A stretch of DNA of 64,000 bases from Micromonospora wenchangensis (lineage in GTDB: Bacteria > Actinomycetota > Actinomycetes > Mycobacteriales > Micromonosporaceae). The DNA lies in NCBI RefSeq assembly GCF_002210435.1, contig NZ_MZMV01000001.1, positions 62,001 through 126,000 on the forward strand, in the 5' to 3' direction. The translations under genes were made by a program, and so were the position numbers. Positions within the stretch are counted from its first letter, which is position 1, and every line of letters begins with the position of its first letter. Under the pieces are notes generated by a model. The model made no database searches. It was given only the letters and a program-made list of their open reading frames with translations, and was not told the DNA's origin. This document shows positions 1-7,237 of this stretch, in pieces.

Positions 1-1
1 C

Positions 2-1033
2 TCACCGACCGGCGTTACCGCCGATGCCGGCCAGTGCCCGATCATGGGGCATCGAACCACCGTGGTCGCTATCCAACTCGTAGTCAAGTTTCCAACCGGA
101 GCCCTGGTCAACAAGCGCGGCGTCTCCGAACCGGGCCCGGTGCGCAGCGAAATAGGGTGCCGACGCAGCATCGAACGCCGCGCAACTTCTGCCGTCCAAC
201 GCGCTCACCGGCTCGACGGCCGCTGTGCCGAACGCCCTCCCCGGTCGAATCCGACCCTCGGCATCGACGTAGATGTGCCCGTACTCGAAGAGCGCATCAC
301 AGCCGAGCAGGCATGCGGCCATGACATTGGCGTTGTCCAGCCTCTCGTGATAACTCGAGTCCGCCCGCCGCTTGATATGCGCCAGGACAACGAGGTGCCT
401 CGACGCGTACCGTCCACAGAGGTCGCACCGGACAACGGCAGAATCACCGAACTTCAGCCGGCGTAGTCGACGCTGTTCCTTCCGTCGTATCACCAGGGAG
501 TACACGTCGAGATCCTCACCACTGTCGACCCGGTCGGGCCCCTCCTCGTCATCACCAGGTTCCGCAGCATCTCCCTCGCCGGAGAAGAGCACCGCCAGCG
601 GGACGGGGGATGCCTCGACCGGCACCCCGTTCGTGTTGGCGGACTTCCTCAGCGCACCCATCGCCGACTCACCCAGCATGTTCCCGGGGACATCCTCGAC
701 GATGTCGAGCACGCGCAACTGGACACGCTCGGGAAACGACTCCCCCTCGTCCGGCCACACCGGTGTGGAGTCCTGGTACAGCGGAGTGGTAATCCGGGTG
801 ACGACCAGACGGCGCAACCGACCGGCAAGGTAGGCAGACATGTCCGCCCTCGGGTTCGGCCCCCACCAGCCGAGGATCAACTGGTCACCGATCCGCATCG
901 TCCGTGCCACCCTGCGGGCATCACCGCCGCGAACATCCAACGCGCTGGAGCGCCAGCCCCAGACGGAACGGTCGATGCCCACACCGAGATTGATCACATG
1001 CCTTCGCCCGACATGCACATAGTAGGACCGCAC
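2..1033 (-). CDS. Predicted HNH endonuclease with N-terminal PUA/EVE-like domain
   Basis: 343 aa from GTG 1033; the stop lies at the very left edge of the window, so the gene is complete. Residues about 1-115 read as a compact beta-rich domain: VWGWRSS at 24-30, then RIGDQLILGW at 47-56. This resembles EVE/ASCH PUA-like domains that read modified bases. An acidic linker follows (about 152-175). The C-terminal half holds a zinc-HNH core: C203-x2-C206, AHI at 218-220, N234/N236, C241 and C245. The usual last His of the core is not at its canonical place (CDAL instead of a C-H pair). Family knowledge: EVE-HNH fusions are modification-dependent restriction enzymes. That role here is inference; a generic HNH protein is the alternative. 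I chose GTG 1033 because GGGAGG sits 9 nt upstream; GTG 1060 would add nine residues. A PD-(D/E)XK gene lies divergently upstream. Confidence 0.7.
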   Translation of the reverse strand: MRSYYVHVGRRHVINLGVGIDRSVWGWRSSALDVRGGDARRVARTMRIGDQLILGWWGPNPRADMSAYLAGRLRRLVVTRITTPLYQDSTPVWPDEGESFPERVQLRVLDIVEDVPGNMLGESAMGALRKSANTNGVPVEASPVPLAVLFSGEGDAAEPGDDEEGPDRVDSGEDLDVYSLVIRRKEQRRLRRLKFGDSAVVRCDLCGRYASRHLVVLAHIKRRADSSYHERLDNANVMAACLLGCDALFEYGHIYVDAEGRIRPGRAFGTAAVEPVSALDGRSCAAFDAASAPYFAAHRARFGDAALVDQGSGWKLDYELDSDHGGSMPHDRALAGIGGNAGR

Positions 1034-1408
1034 CTCGACCGGCCTCCCTTCAGCGACCACGGGGAACCATTGCCGCTCTCGCCCCCTTGAGTCACGCCGA
1101 CACTAGCCTCAATTCTCATCCCGAATCCCCTCAGGCCAACGCGGCCGCACACCGAAGCGTCATGTCCGGCTTGCTGACTTCCGCTGCACACCGGAGGACA
1201 ACCCGCAGTCGGTTAATGGATAGAAAAGCCATGAAGGACCAAACCGACGACGACAACCGCCCCTGCCGGAAGCCGGATCGGACTGCCCGGGTCGGCCAGC
1301 CTCCGAACAGGACAACTCTTTCCGTTCATTCGCGCCGACAGTCGCGCCGGTTTCTCCCCGGTTCGCCGAGTAACTTCTCGTACCACCGCCTTCACGAGGA
1401 GTCATCGC
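1034..1408. other. Divergent intergenic region between two nuclease-like genes
   Basis: About 375 bp with no convincing gene. It must carry the promoters of both divergent nuclease-like genes. On the minus strand a possible -10 (TAGTGT) lies about 60 bp upstream of the HNH gene, without a clear -35. On the plus strand TAACTT near 1370 is a weak -10 candidate ahead of the GAGGAG ribosome binding site of the right-hand gene. No strong palindrome was seen. Confidence 0.3.
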
Positions 1409-2782
1409 ATGTCCGAGGAGACCTGGCTCGCCGCCCGTTTGATCCCCACCTCAGGCATCAACGGCGCAGAGGAACAGGAACGCCGGGCGACCTCCGCCCT
1501 GCTGGCAGTGATGAGCGCAGTACGGGAATTCGGGCGTGTGCTGACCCACTCCCTCGGTGCGCCGGCCGGGACGGTGCAGACGTTCATCGAGGTGCCCTTC
1601 AAGCTCGGCACCCAGCAGTTCTTCCCCGACGGCCTGATCCGGGTCACCCGGGGGCAGCGCCAGTGGACCGCCCTCGTCGAGGTGAAGACCGGCAGCAACG
1701 CCCTGCGGACCGAGCAGTTGGAGGCGTACCTCGACATCGCCCGGGAGCAGGGCTTCGACGCCCTGGTCACGATCTCCAACGAGATCGCGCCCGTACCGGG
1801 CCAGCACCCGACCGTCGTCGACCGTCGCAAGCTGCGCAAGGTAGCCCTGTACCACCTGCCCTGGTCGGAAATCCTGACTCAGGCGGTGATCCAGAAGGAG
1901 TATCGCGGCGTCGCCGACCCGGATCAGGCGTGGGTCCTCGGTGAGCTGATCAGGTATCTGGAGCATCCCCGCTCCGGCGCGCTGGAGTTCAGCGACATGG
2001 GACCGGCCTGGGTATCGGTGCGCGACGGGGTGTCCGCCGGGACCCTACGGGCCAACGACAGTGGCGCTGCGGAGGTGGCCGGCCGATTCGACGCGTTGAT
2101 CCGCTACGCCTGCCTGCGTCTCGGCCGGCAGTTGGGCACCGAGGTCACCCCGGCGCTGAGCAGGCGGGATCTCGCCGATCCGGCCGGTCGCAGCCAGTCA
2201 CTGGTGAGCCAACTCGTCACCACCGGAAGCCTGACGGGCAGCATCAGGATTCCCGGCGCGGTCGGCACCCTCCAGGTCACGGCCGACCTGCGAGCCGGGC
2301 AGATCCTCTGCCATGTCGACGTGGACGCGCCCCGTTCCGGTCGGCCGACGACGAGGGTGAACTGGCTGGTCCGGCAGCTGAAGGACGCACCGGACTCCGT
2401 GCGGATCGAGGCGTTCGCCATGCACGCCCGGGGCGGCGGTGCGACCGATCTCCTGCGCCGGGTACGCGAGGAGCCCACCACGCTGATCGCCGATCCGTCC
2501 CGCGAGCTGCGTGCCTTCCGGGTCGCCCAGAGCACCCCGGCCGGCACCAAACGCGGCACCGGCCGGGGCGCGTTCATCGACTCCGTGCTGCACGCGATCG
2601 ACGACTTCTACGAGCAGATCATCCAGAACCTGAAGCCGTGGATGCCCGCACCGCCCCGACTGCGTACGCCCGACGACGTCGCGCCGGTAGAGCCGGTGGC
2701 CGCCAGTCTCGTCTCGACCGCCATCTCGTCCCAGGACAGCCCGGACCTCGACCCGCCGTCCGGGGCGTCGGCAACGCCATGA
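1409..2782 (+). CDS. Stand-alone PD-(D/E)XK nuclease-superfamily protein
   Basis: 457 aa; the ATG has GAGGAG 7 nt upstream. The N-terminal part carries a textbook PD-(D/E)XK signature: PD at 73-74, then E91-V-K93 on the next strand, then an alpha-helix with Q103. This is the active-site layout of restriction-like nucleases. Residues about 150-330 and the basic region after about 340 (ending in FIDSVLHAIDDFYEQ) have no motif I recognise, and the last 60 residues are Pro/Ala-rich and probably disordered. Family knowledge: PD-(D/E)XK domains occur in restriction enzymes, repair nucleases and phage-defence effectors; the substrate cannot be read from sequence. No methyltransferase or helicase is next to it. 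It is divergent from an HNH protein, which suggests, but does not show, a shared defence or DNA-processing role. Confidence 0.7.
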   Translation: MSEETWLAARLIPTSGINGAEEQERRATSALLAVMSAVREFGRVLTHSLGAPAGTVQTFIEVPFKLGTQQFFPDGLIRVTRGQRQWTALVEVKTGSNALRTEQLEAYLDIAREQGFDALVTISNEIAPVPGQHPTVVDRRKLRKVALYHLPWSEILTQAVIQKEYRGVADPDQAWVLGELIRYLEHPRSGALEFSDMGPAWVSVRDGVSAGTLRANDSGAAEVAGRFDALIRYACLRLGRQLGTEVTPALSRRDLADPAGRSQSLVSQLVTTGSLTGSIRIPGAVGTLQVTADLRAGQILCHVDVDAPRSGRPTTRVNWLVRQLKDAPDSVRIEAFAMHARGGGATDLLRRVREEPTTLIADPSRELRAFRVAQSTPAGTKRGTGRGAFIDSVLHAIDDFYEQIIQNLKPWMPAPPRLRTPDDVAPVEPVAASLVSTAISSQDSPDLDPPSGASATP

Positions 2783-2833
2783 GCCCGTCGGCCGGTCAGA
2801 GCAGTGAGGCCGATTTGACCGACTCCACGTCGG

Positions 2834-2873
2834 CGATGTAGCGGTATCCCTACCCGGGGACACCGCTACATCG
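2834..2873. terminator. Hairpin after the PD-(D/E)XK gene
   Basis: A perfect 12-bp inverted repeat (CGATGTAGCGGT at 2834-2845, its complement at 2862-2873) with further pairing inside the loop. It sits between two convergent gene ends (2782 and 2922), so it probably acts as a bidirectional intrinsic terminator. Confidence 0.6.
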
Positions 2874-2921
2874 GCCCCTAAGAGCCGATCAACCGCCAGC
2901 CGGGCGCACGCCGGCTGGTCG

Positions 2922-4586
2922 TCAGGTGGGGACGGGGCCACGGAGCAGGTCCCGGGCGTGGGCGATGGCGGCCGGGGTGCCGGGGAAGACCAGCCCGTCG
3001 CGGCGCAACTCGTCGGCCACTCCCAGGGTCGAAAGCACCTGGTCGTGGTCGGGGGTGATGCCGGAGAGCAGCACGGTGATCCCCCGGCCGCGCAGCCGCC
3101 CGATGGCGTCGCCGAGCACGTGCGCGCCGGTGGCGTCCAGCGCCGACACCCGGGACATCCGCAGGATGACCACCCGGACGTCGGCCACCTCGGACAGTTC
3201 CAGCAGGAAGGTGTGCGCGGCGGCGAAGAACAGCGGCCCGTCCAGCCGGTACGCCACGATGTGCTCGGCCAGCAGGGCGTGTTCCTCGGCGCTGTGCTCG
3301 CCCCGGTCGAGCGGAACCTGTTCCAGCCGGGCGCTGCGGGCCACCGCGCGCAGCGCGATCACCACCGCCACGGCGACCCCGACGGCGACGGCGGTGACCA
3401 GGTCCCAGGCGACCGTGACGACGAAGGTGAGCACCAGCACCAGGGCGTCGCCCCGGGTGGCGCGGGCCAGCGCCCACAGCGAGCCGGCCTCGATCATCCG
3501 TACCGTGGTGGCGAGCAGCACCCCGGCGAGCGCGGCGAGCGGGATCCGGCCGACCAGCGGGGCGGCGGCGAGCACGATCGCGGCGAGCGCCACCGCGTGG
3601 GTGAGCGCGGCCAGCTTCGACGCCGCACCGGCGCGGACGTTGACGGCCGTGCGGGCGATCGCGGCGGTGGCCGGGATGCCGCCGAACACGGGTGCGGCGA
3701 GGTTGGCCAGGCCCTGACCGAACAGTTCCCGGTCCGGGTCGTGCCGTTGCCCGACGGTCATCCCGTCGGCGACGGTCGCCGACAGCAGGCTCTCCAGCGC
3801 GGCGAGCGCGGCCACCGCCAGCGCCGACGGCAGCAGCACGCCGACCGCGCCGGGGTCGAGGAAGCCCAGCGACGGCGCGGGCAGCCCCTGCGGCAGCGCG
3901 CCGATCCGCACCAGGTCGAGCGGGAGGGTCTCGGCGAGGACGGTGGCGGCGGCCACCCCGAGCAGCGAGAACGGTACGCCGGGCCGGAAGCGTGCGCCGA
4001 GCAGCATCAGCGCCGCCACCCCGAGCGCGACCGCCAACGCCACCGGCCGGGGGTGGACGGCGAACCGGGCGACGGCGTCGGCGGCGACGGCCCACACCCG
4101 GTCGCCGTGCGCGTCGGTGACGCCGAGCGCGGCGGGCACCTGTTGCAGGGCGATGACCACGGCGATGCCGGCGGTGAAGCCCTCGATGACGGGGGTGGGC
4201 AGGTAGCGGACGTACCGGCCGAGGCGGGCCAGGGCGAGGGCGATCAGCAGCAGGCCGGCCAGTGCGCCGACCATCAGCACCCCGGTCGGGCCGAACTGCT
4301 GCACCACCGGCACCAGCACCACGGTCATCGCCCCGGTGGGGCCGGAGACCTGGAGGTGGGAACCGCCGAAGACCGCCGCCACCGCACCGGCGACGACGGC
4401 GGTGACCAGCCCGGCCTGTCCGCCCAACCCGGAGGTGACGCCGAAGGCGAGGGCGAGCGGCAGAGCCACCACGGCCACGGTCAGTCCGGCGACCAGGTCC
4501 CGGCGGGGTGAGCGGCGTACCGCCTGCCAGTCGGCGCGGTCGGGCAGCAGGCCGATGACCCGGTCGGCGACGGCGGCGGCGCTCAC
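2922..4586 (-). CDS. SulP family inorganic anion transporter with STAS domain
   Basis: 554 aa, GTG start overlapping the ArsR stop by 4 bp (GTGA), so the two are translationally coupled. Residues about 28-410 form the hydrophobic SulP core of many membrane helices, beginning with the conserved RRDLVAGLTVAVVALPLALAF stretch. Residues about 440-550 are a cytoplasmic STAS domain (VRVVILRMSRVSALDATG). Family knowledge: SulP proteins import sulfate, bicarbonate or dicarboxylates; the bacterial BicA/SulP class often works with Na+ or H+. Substrate is not readable here. The fused upstream ArsR regulator suggests expression responds to an ion or redox signal. Length and architecture are normal and I see no lesion. 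Confidence 0.93.
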   Translation of the reverse strand: MSAAAVADRVIGLLPDRADWQAVRRSPRRDLVAGLTVAVVALPLALAFGVTSGLGGQAGLVTAVVAGAVAAVFGGSHLQVSGPTGAMTVVLVPVVQQFGPTGVLMVGALAGLLLIALALARLGRYVRYLPTPVIEGFTAGIAVVIALQQVPAALGVTDAHGDRVWAVAADAVARFAVHPRPVALAVALGVAALMLLGARFRPGVPFSLLGVAAATVLAETLPLDLVRIGALPQGLPAPSLGFLDPGAVGVLLPSALAVAALAALESLLSATVADGMTVGQRHDPDRELFGQGLANLAAPVFGGIPATAAIARTAVNVRAGAASKLAALTHAVALAAIVLAAAPLVGRIPLAALAGVLLATTVRMIEAGSLWALARATRGDALVLVLTFVVTVAWDLVTAVAVGVAVAVVIALRAVARSARLEQVPLDRGEHSAEEHALLAEHIVAYRLDGPLFFAAAHTFLLELSEVADVRVVILRMSRVSALDATGAHVLGDAIGRLRGRGITVLLSGITPDHDQVLSTLGVADELRRDGLVFPGTPAAIAHARDLLRGPVPT

Positions 4587-4990
4587 CGGCCCGGCCGGGC
4601 CGGCGGGCCGTTCGTGACGTGGGCGCGCGGCCGGTCGCCCGCCGCGACGGGACCAGGTGGGTCGGGGGCGGTGCGGAGTTCGTCGAGCAGGGCGTCGCGG
4701 TCGGTGAGGACGGTGCCGAGGATGCGTCGGCCGGCGGCCAGCAGGTCGGCCACGTCGGGGGTGCTCAGCGAGTACATCACCAGCGGGCCGTCCCGGTAGG
4801 AGGTGACCATGCCGGCCCGGCGCAGCACGGCGAGCTGCTGGGAGAGGTTGGACGGCTCGACCTCGATGACGGCGAGCAGGTCGCGGACCGGCTTCGGGCC
4901 GTCCTGGAGCAGTTCGAGCACCCGGATGCGCACCGGGTGCCCGAGGGTGCGGAACAGCTCCGCTTTCGCCTGGTACAGCGGGACCGACAC
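4583..4990 (-). CDS. ArsR/SmtB-family winged-helix repressor
   Basis: 135 aa from GTG, with a purine-rich GGAAGAAGG ribosome binding site. The winged-helix HTH spans about residues 8-75: LFRTLGHPVRIRVLELL, then SNLSQQLAVLRRAGMV as the recognition helix and MYSL in the wing. The last 25 residues are a Pro/Gly/Arg tail, probably disordered. I see no CxC pair in alpha-3 or any other canonical ArsR metal site, so a non-metal or unusual signal is likely. It is the first gene of a two-gene operon with the SulP transporter and probably represses that operon through the AT-rich region just upstream. Confidence 0.9.
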   Translation of the reverse strand: MSVPLYQAKAELFRTLGHPVRIRVLELLQDGPKPVRDLLAVIEVEPSNLSQQLAVLRRAGMVTSYRDGPLVMYSLSTPDVADLLAAGRRILGTVLTDRDALLDELRTAPDPPGPVAAGDRPRAHVTNGPPARPGR

Positions 4991-5020
4991 CCGGGACCTT
5001 CTTCCGTCGACGTCATGAAC

Positions 5021-5050
5021 ACTTTAGCACTTGCGAAATTCTTCAATTGA
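5021..5050 (-). promoter_or_regulatory. AT-rich promoter/operator of arsR-sulP
   Basis: The 30 bp upstream of the ArsR gene stand out as AT-rich in a GC-rich window. They contain TAAAGT (minus strand, 5021-5026) as a possible -10 and an 8-bp palindrome TCAATTGA at 5043-5050. This is the expected place for ArsR autoregulation. No clean -35 at 17 bp was found. Confidence 0.35.
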
Positions 5051-5096
5051 CCTGTCGCGTGGTTCGTGACTCCCGGTTCGTGGAGCGGTGGCGAGG

Positions 5097-7106
5097 TCAG
5101 GCCGGGACGAAGCGGGCCGCGTCGGCGACCACGTACCCGTCGGTGCCCTCGGTGCGGATCAGCACGCTGCCGGCCGTACCCGCCGGGAACTGGTACGTCC
5201 CCAGCGACACCCACTGCCCGCCCGAGGTGCGCTGGTCGACCACCCGGGTGGTCACCCCGCCGCCGTGCACCACGTCGACCGGGACGTTGCCGGCCCGGTT
5301 CGGGTCGGCCGTCCAGCGCAGGTGGACCGTCCAGCTCCCGGCCGTCGGCAGGGACGGGGTGAACCGCAGCCGGTTGACGCCCTTGCCGGTGTTGCCGTCG
5401 TGCTCGTAGTCCGACCCCCAGTAGCCGCCGATGGCGGTGCTGCCCACCCAGACGCCGGCCCGGGTGACCCCGGCCGACCGGTTGTCCGCCACGATTTCGC
5501 CGTCGACGGTGGGCGGCCAGCTCAGGATCTGCCCGTCCCGCCGCAGCCGGGCCTGGAGGGCCGCCACGTCCACCTGCTGCACCGGCACGCCCGTGTCGAG
5601 TGCCAGTTTCGCCGCCGTCGCCGCCGACTGGGCGAGGATCATGAAGACCGGTTCCATCCGGATCGACCCGTACGCGATGTGGGTGGCCGACAGGCAGACC
5701 GGCACGAACAGGTTGGCGCACTGCCCGGCGGCGGGCACGACCGACCGGTAGCTGACCGGGTACGGACCGGGCACCCCGACCTGCACGTCGCCCTCGTTCT
5801 TCACCAGCCCGTTCACCACCACCCGCTGGCAGTTGTGCGAGTCCATGGTGTAGCTGGCCAACCCGACCGAGTCGGCGGCCCGGACGGTGCCCCGGCAGTC
5901 CCGCTCGGTCATCACGTACGCCGAGACCATCCGGCGGGCCTCGCGGACGTAGAGCTGCGGGGGCCAGTTGCCGGTGGCGGTGAACTCGTCGGCGGCCAGG
6001 CCCCAGGCAGCGGTGCCCGCCCGGACCGACGCCGGCAGCCGGGGGTCGTTGGCCAGGAACCACATCAGCCCCTGCTGGTACGTGAGGTGGTCGGCGGTCA
6101 GGCTGTCCCGCTGCGCCCGGCTCGCCGTCGGGTAGGCGTGGTTCGCGGCGATGAAGTCGGTGGAGAACGCCCCGGTGTTGTTCGAGTCGGTCTTGCCGCC
6201 GCCGACGCTCTGGGTGGTGAAGAACGGCCCGGTGTAGCCGGCCTGCACGTACCGCAGCAGCAGTTCGTAGTCGGCCGGGTCGTAGCCGGCCGGCCGCGGG
6301 AACGGGACCCGGTCGGCGGCCCGGGTCAGACACATCCGGAAGTTGTACGCCTGGATCCGGTCGTCGCCGGTGCCGTTGCGCGCGACCGGGGCGGCGGAGA
6401 TGCCGGGGAGCAGGCCGCTGGCCGGGTCACCCGGCAGCACGTACGGGTCGACCGGCAGGGTGAACTGGTGCTCCCCGCGCAACTGCACCCCGTTGATGGT
6501 CTCGCCGTACGCGGTGTTGGCCTCCCGGCCGACGGTGTACGACACCCCGGCGGCGGCCATCAGGTCACCCTCGTACGTGGCGTCGACGAACATCGGGCCG
6601 GTGAAGAGCTGCCCGTGCGCGGTGACCAGCCCGGTGATCCGGTCACCGGCCCGCTCGACCGTGGCCAGCGGGGCGTCCAGGTAGACCGGGACCGCGTGCT
6701 CGGTGAGCAGGTCGTCGAAGATCCCGGCGGCCACGTGCGGCTCGAAGACCAGCCGCATCGGCGAGTCGGGGGTGACCGGGGTGCCCTGGTAGCGGGCGTA
6801 CACCCGGCGGTAGAACTCCCCGGCGAGGCCGCCGATGGCGGCGCTGGTGCCGCTGTCGGTGTAGCCGAGCCCGCCGGTGGTGAGCCCGCCGACGTGGCGG
6901 CCCGGCTCGACGATCACGGCGGTGCCGCCGAGCCGGCGCATCTGCACGGCGGCCATGATGCCGGCCGAGGTCGCGCCGTAGACCACCAGGTCGACGGTGA
7001 CGGTGCCGGCGGCCAGGGCGGGCAGGCCGAGACCGGTGCCGGCGGCGACGACGAGGGTGGCCCCGCCGAGGCGGAACAGGTGCCGGCGGGTGAACGCGGA
7101 CGACAT
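5097..7106 (-). CDS. Tat-exported FAD-dependent oxidoreductase with C-terminal golvesin/CBD-like domain
   Basis: 669 aa. The start is ATG 7106, because the protein then opens with a twin-arginine signal peptide (TRRHLFRLGG, hydrophobic stretch, cleavage near ALAAG). The reading frame continues upstream only as an overlap with the neighbouring gene. Residues about 37-85 hold the FAD-binding Rossmann strand (VVYGATSAGIMAA, then an acidic strand end and GRHVGGLTTGGLG), typical of the PF12831 FAD-dependent oxidoreductase family. The last 130 residues (about 540-669) are a beta-sandwich resembling golvesin/xanthan-lyase C-terminal domains (GYWGSDYEHDGN, AGSWTVHLRWTAD), likely a carbohydrate or surface anchor module. 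It lies behind the beta-mannosidase but has its own promoter-like element, so it may be an oxidative partner for the same sugars. Substrate unknown. Confidence 0.88.
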   Translation of the reverse strand: MSSAFTRRHLFRLGGATLVVAAGTGLGLPALAAGTVTVDLVVYGATSAGIMAAVQMRRLGGTAVIVEPGRHVGGLTTGGLGYTDSGTSAAIGGLAGEFYRRVYARYQGTPVTPDSPMRLVFEPHVAAGIFDDLLTEHAVPVYLDAPLATVERAGDRITGLVTAHGQLFTGPMFVDATYEGDLMAAAGVSYTVGREANTAYGETINGVQLRGEHQFTLPVDPYVLPGDPASGLLPGISAAPVARNGTGDDRIQAYNFRMCLTRAADRVPFPRPAGYDPADYELLLRYVQAGYTGPFFTTQSVGGGKTDSNNTGAFSTDFIAANHAYPTASRAQRDSLTADHLTYQQGLMWFLANDPRLPASVRAGTAAWGLAADEFTATGNWPPQLYVREARRMVSAYVMTERDCRGTVRAADSVGLASYTMDSHNCQRVVVNGLVKNEGDVQVGVPGPYPVSYRSVVPAAGQCANLFVPVCLSATHIAYGSIRMEPVFMILAQSAATAAKLALDTGVPVQQVDVAALQARLRRDGQILSWPPTVDGEIVADNRSAGVTRAGVWVGSTAIGGYWGSDYEHDGNTGKGVNRLRFTPSLPTAGSWTVHLRWTADPNRAGNVPVDVVHGGGVTTRVVDQRTSGGQWVSLGTYQFPAGTAGSVLIRTEGTDGYVVADAARFVPA

Positions 7107-7161
7107 CACGGCTGCCCTTCGAGCGAGGGAAGGAGCGCGCCGCCGCACCCGGAACGCATCG

Positions 7162-7190
7162 ACCATCGCTGATCGCACCGGGGCTGTCAA
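7162..7190 (-). promoter_or_regulatory. Sigma70-type promoter of the FAD oxidoreductase
   Basis: On the minus strand TTGACA (7185-7190) and GATGGT (7162-7167) are separated by exactly 17 bp, about 55 bp ahead of the ATG at 7106. The -35 is perfect and the -10 is moderate. The -35 lies inside one arm of an inverted repeat, so promoter and hairpin overlap. Confidence 0.5.
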
Positions 7191-7214
7191 GGGGCTGCCC
7201 GCCCCTTGACAGCC
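7182..7214. terminator. 13-bp perfect hairpin between mannosidase and oxidoreductase
   Basis: GGCTGTCAAGGGG at 7182-7194 pairs perfectly with 7202-7214 across a 7-nt loop, 24 bp after the mannosidase stop. It can end upstream transcription, and because it includes the oxidoreductase -35 it could also be an operator. Confidence 0.5.
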
Positions 7215-7237
7215 GGCGCGGGGCGGCGGCCCGTCGG

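Noticed and set aside
2958..4511. Long plus-strand open frame opposite the SulP gene
   Set aside because: It has Gly/Arg/His/Asp-rich low-complexity translation and no domain; it is a GC-rich shadow of the transporter on the other strand.
5088..7172. 694-codon plus-strand open frame
   Set aside because: Antisense to the FAD oxidoreductase with repetitive Gly/Arg/Val composition; no ribosome binding site or family.
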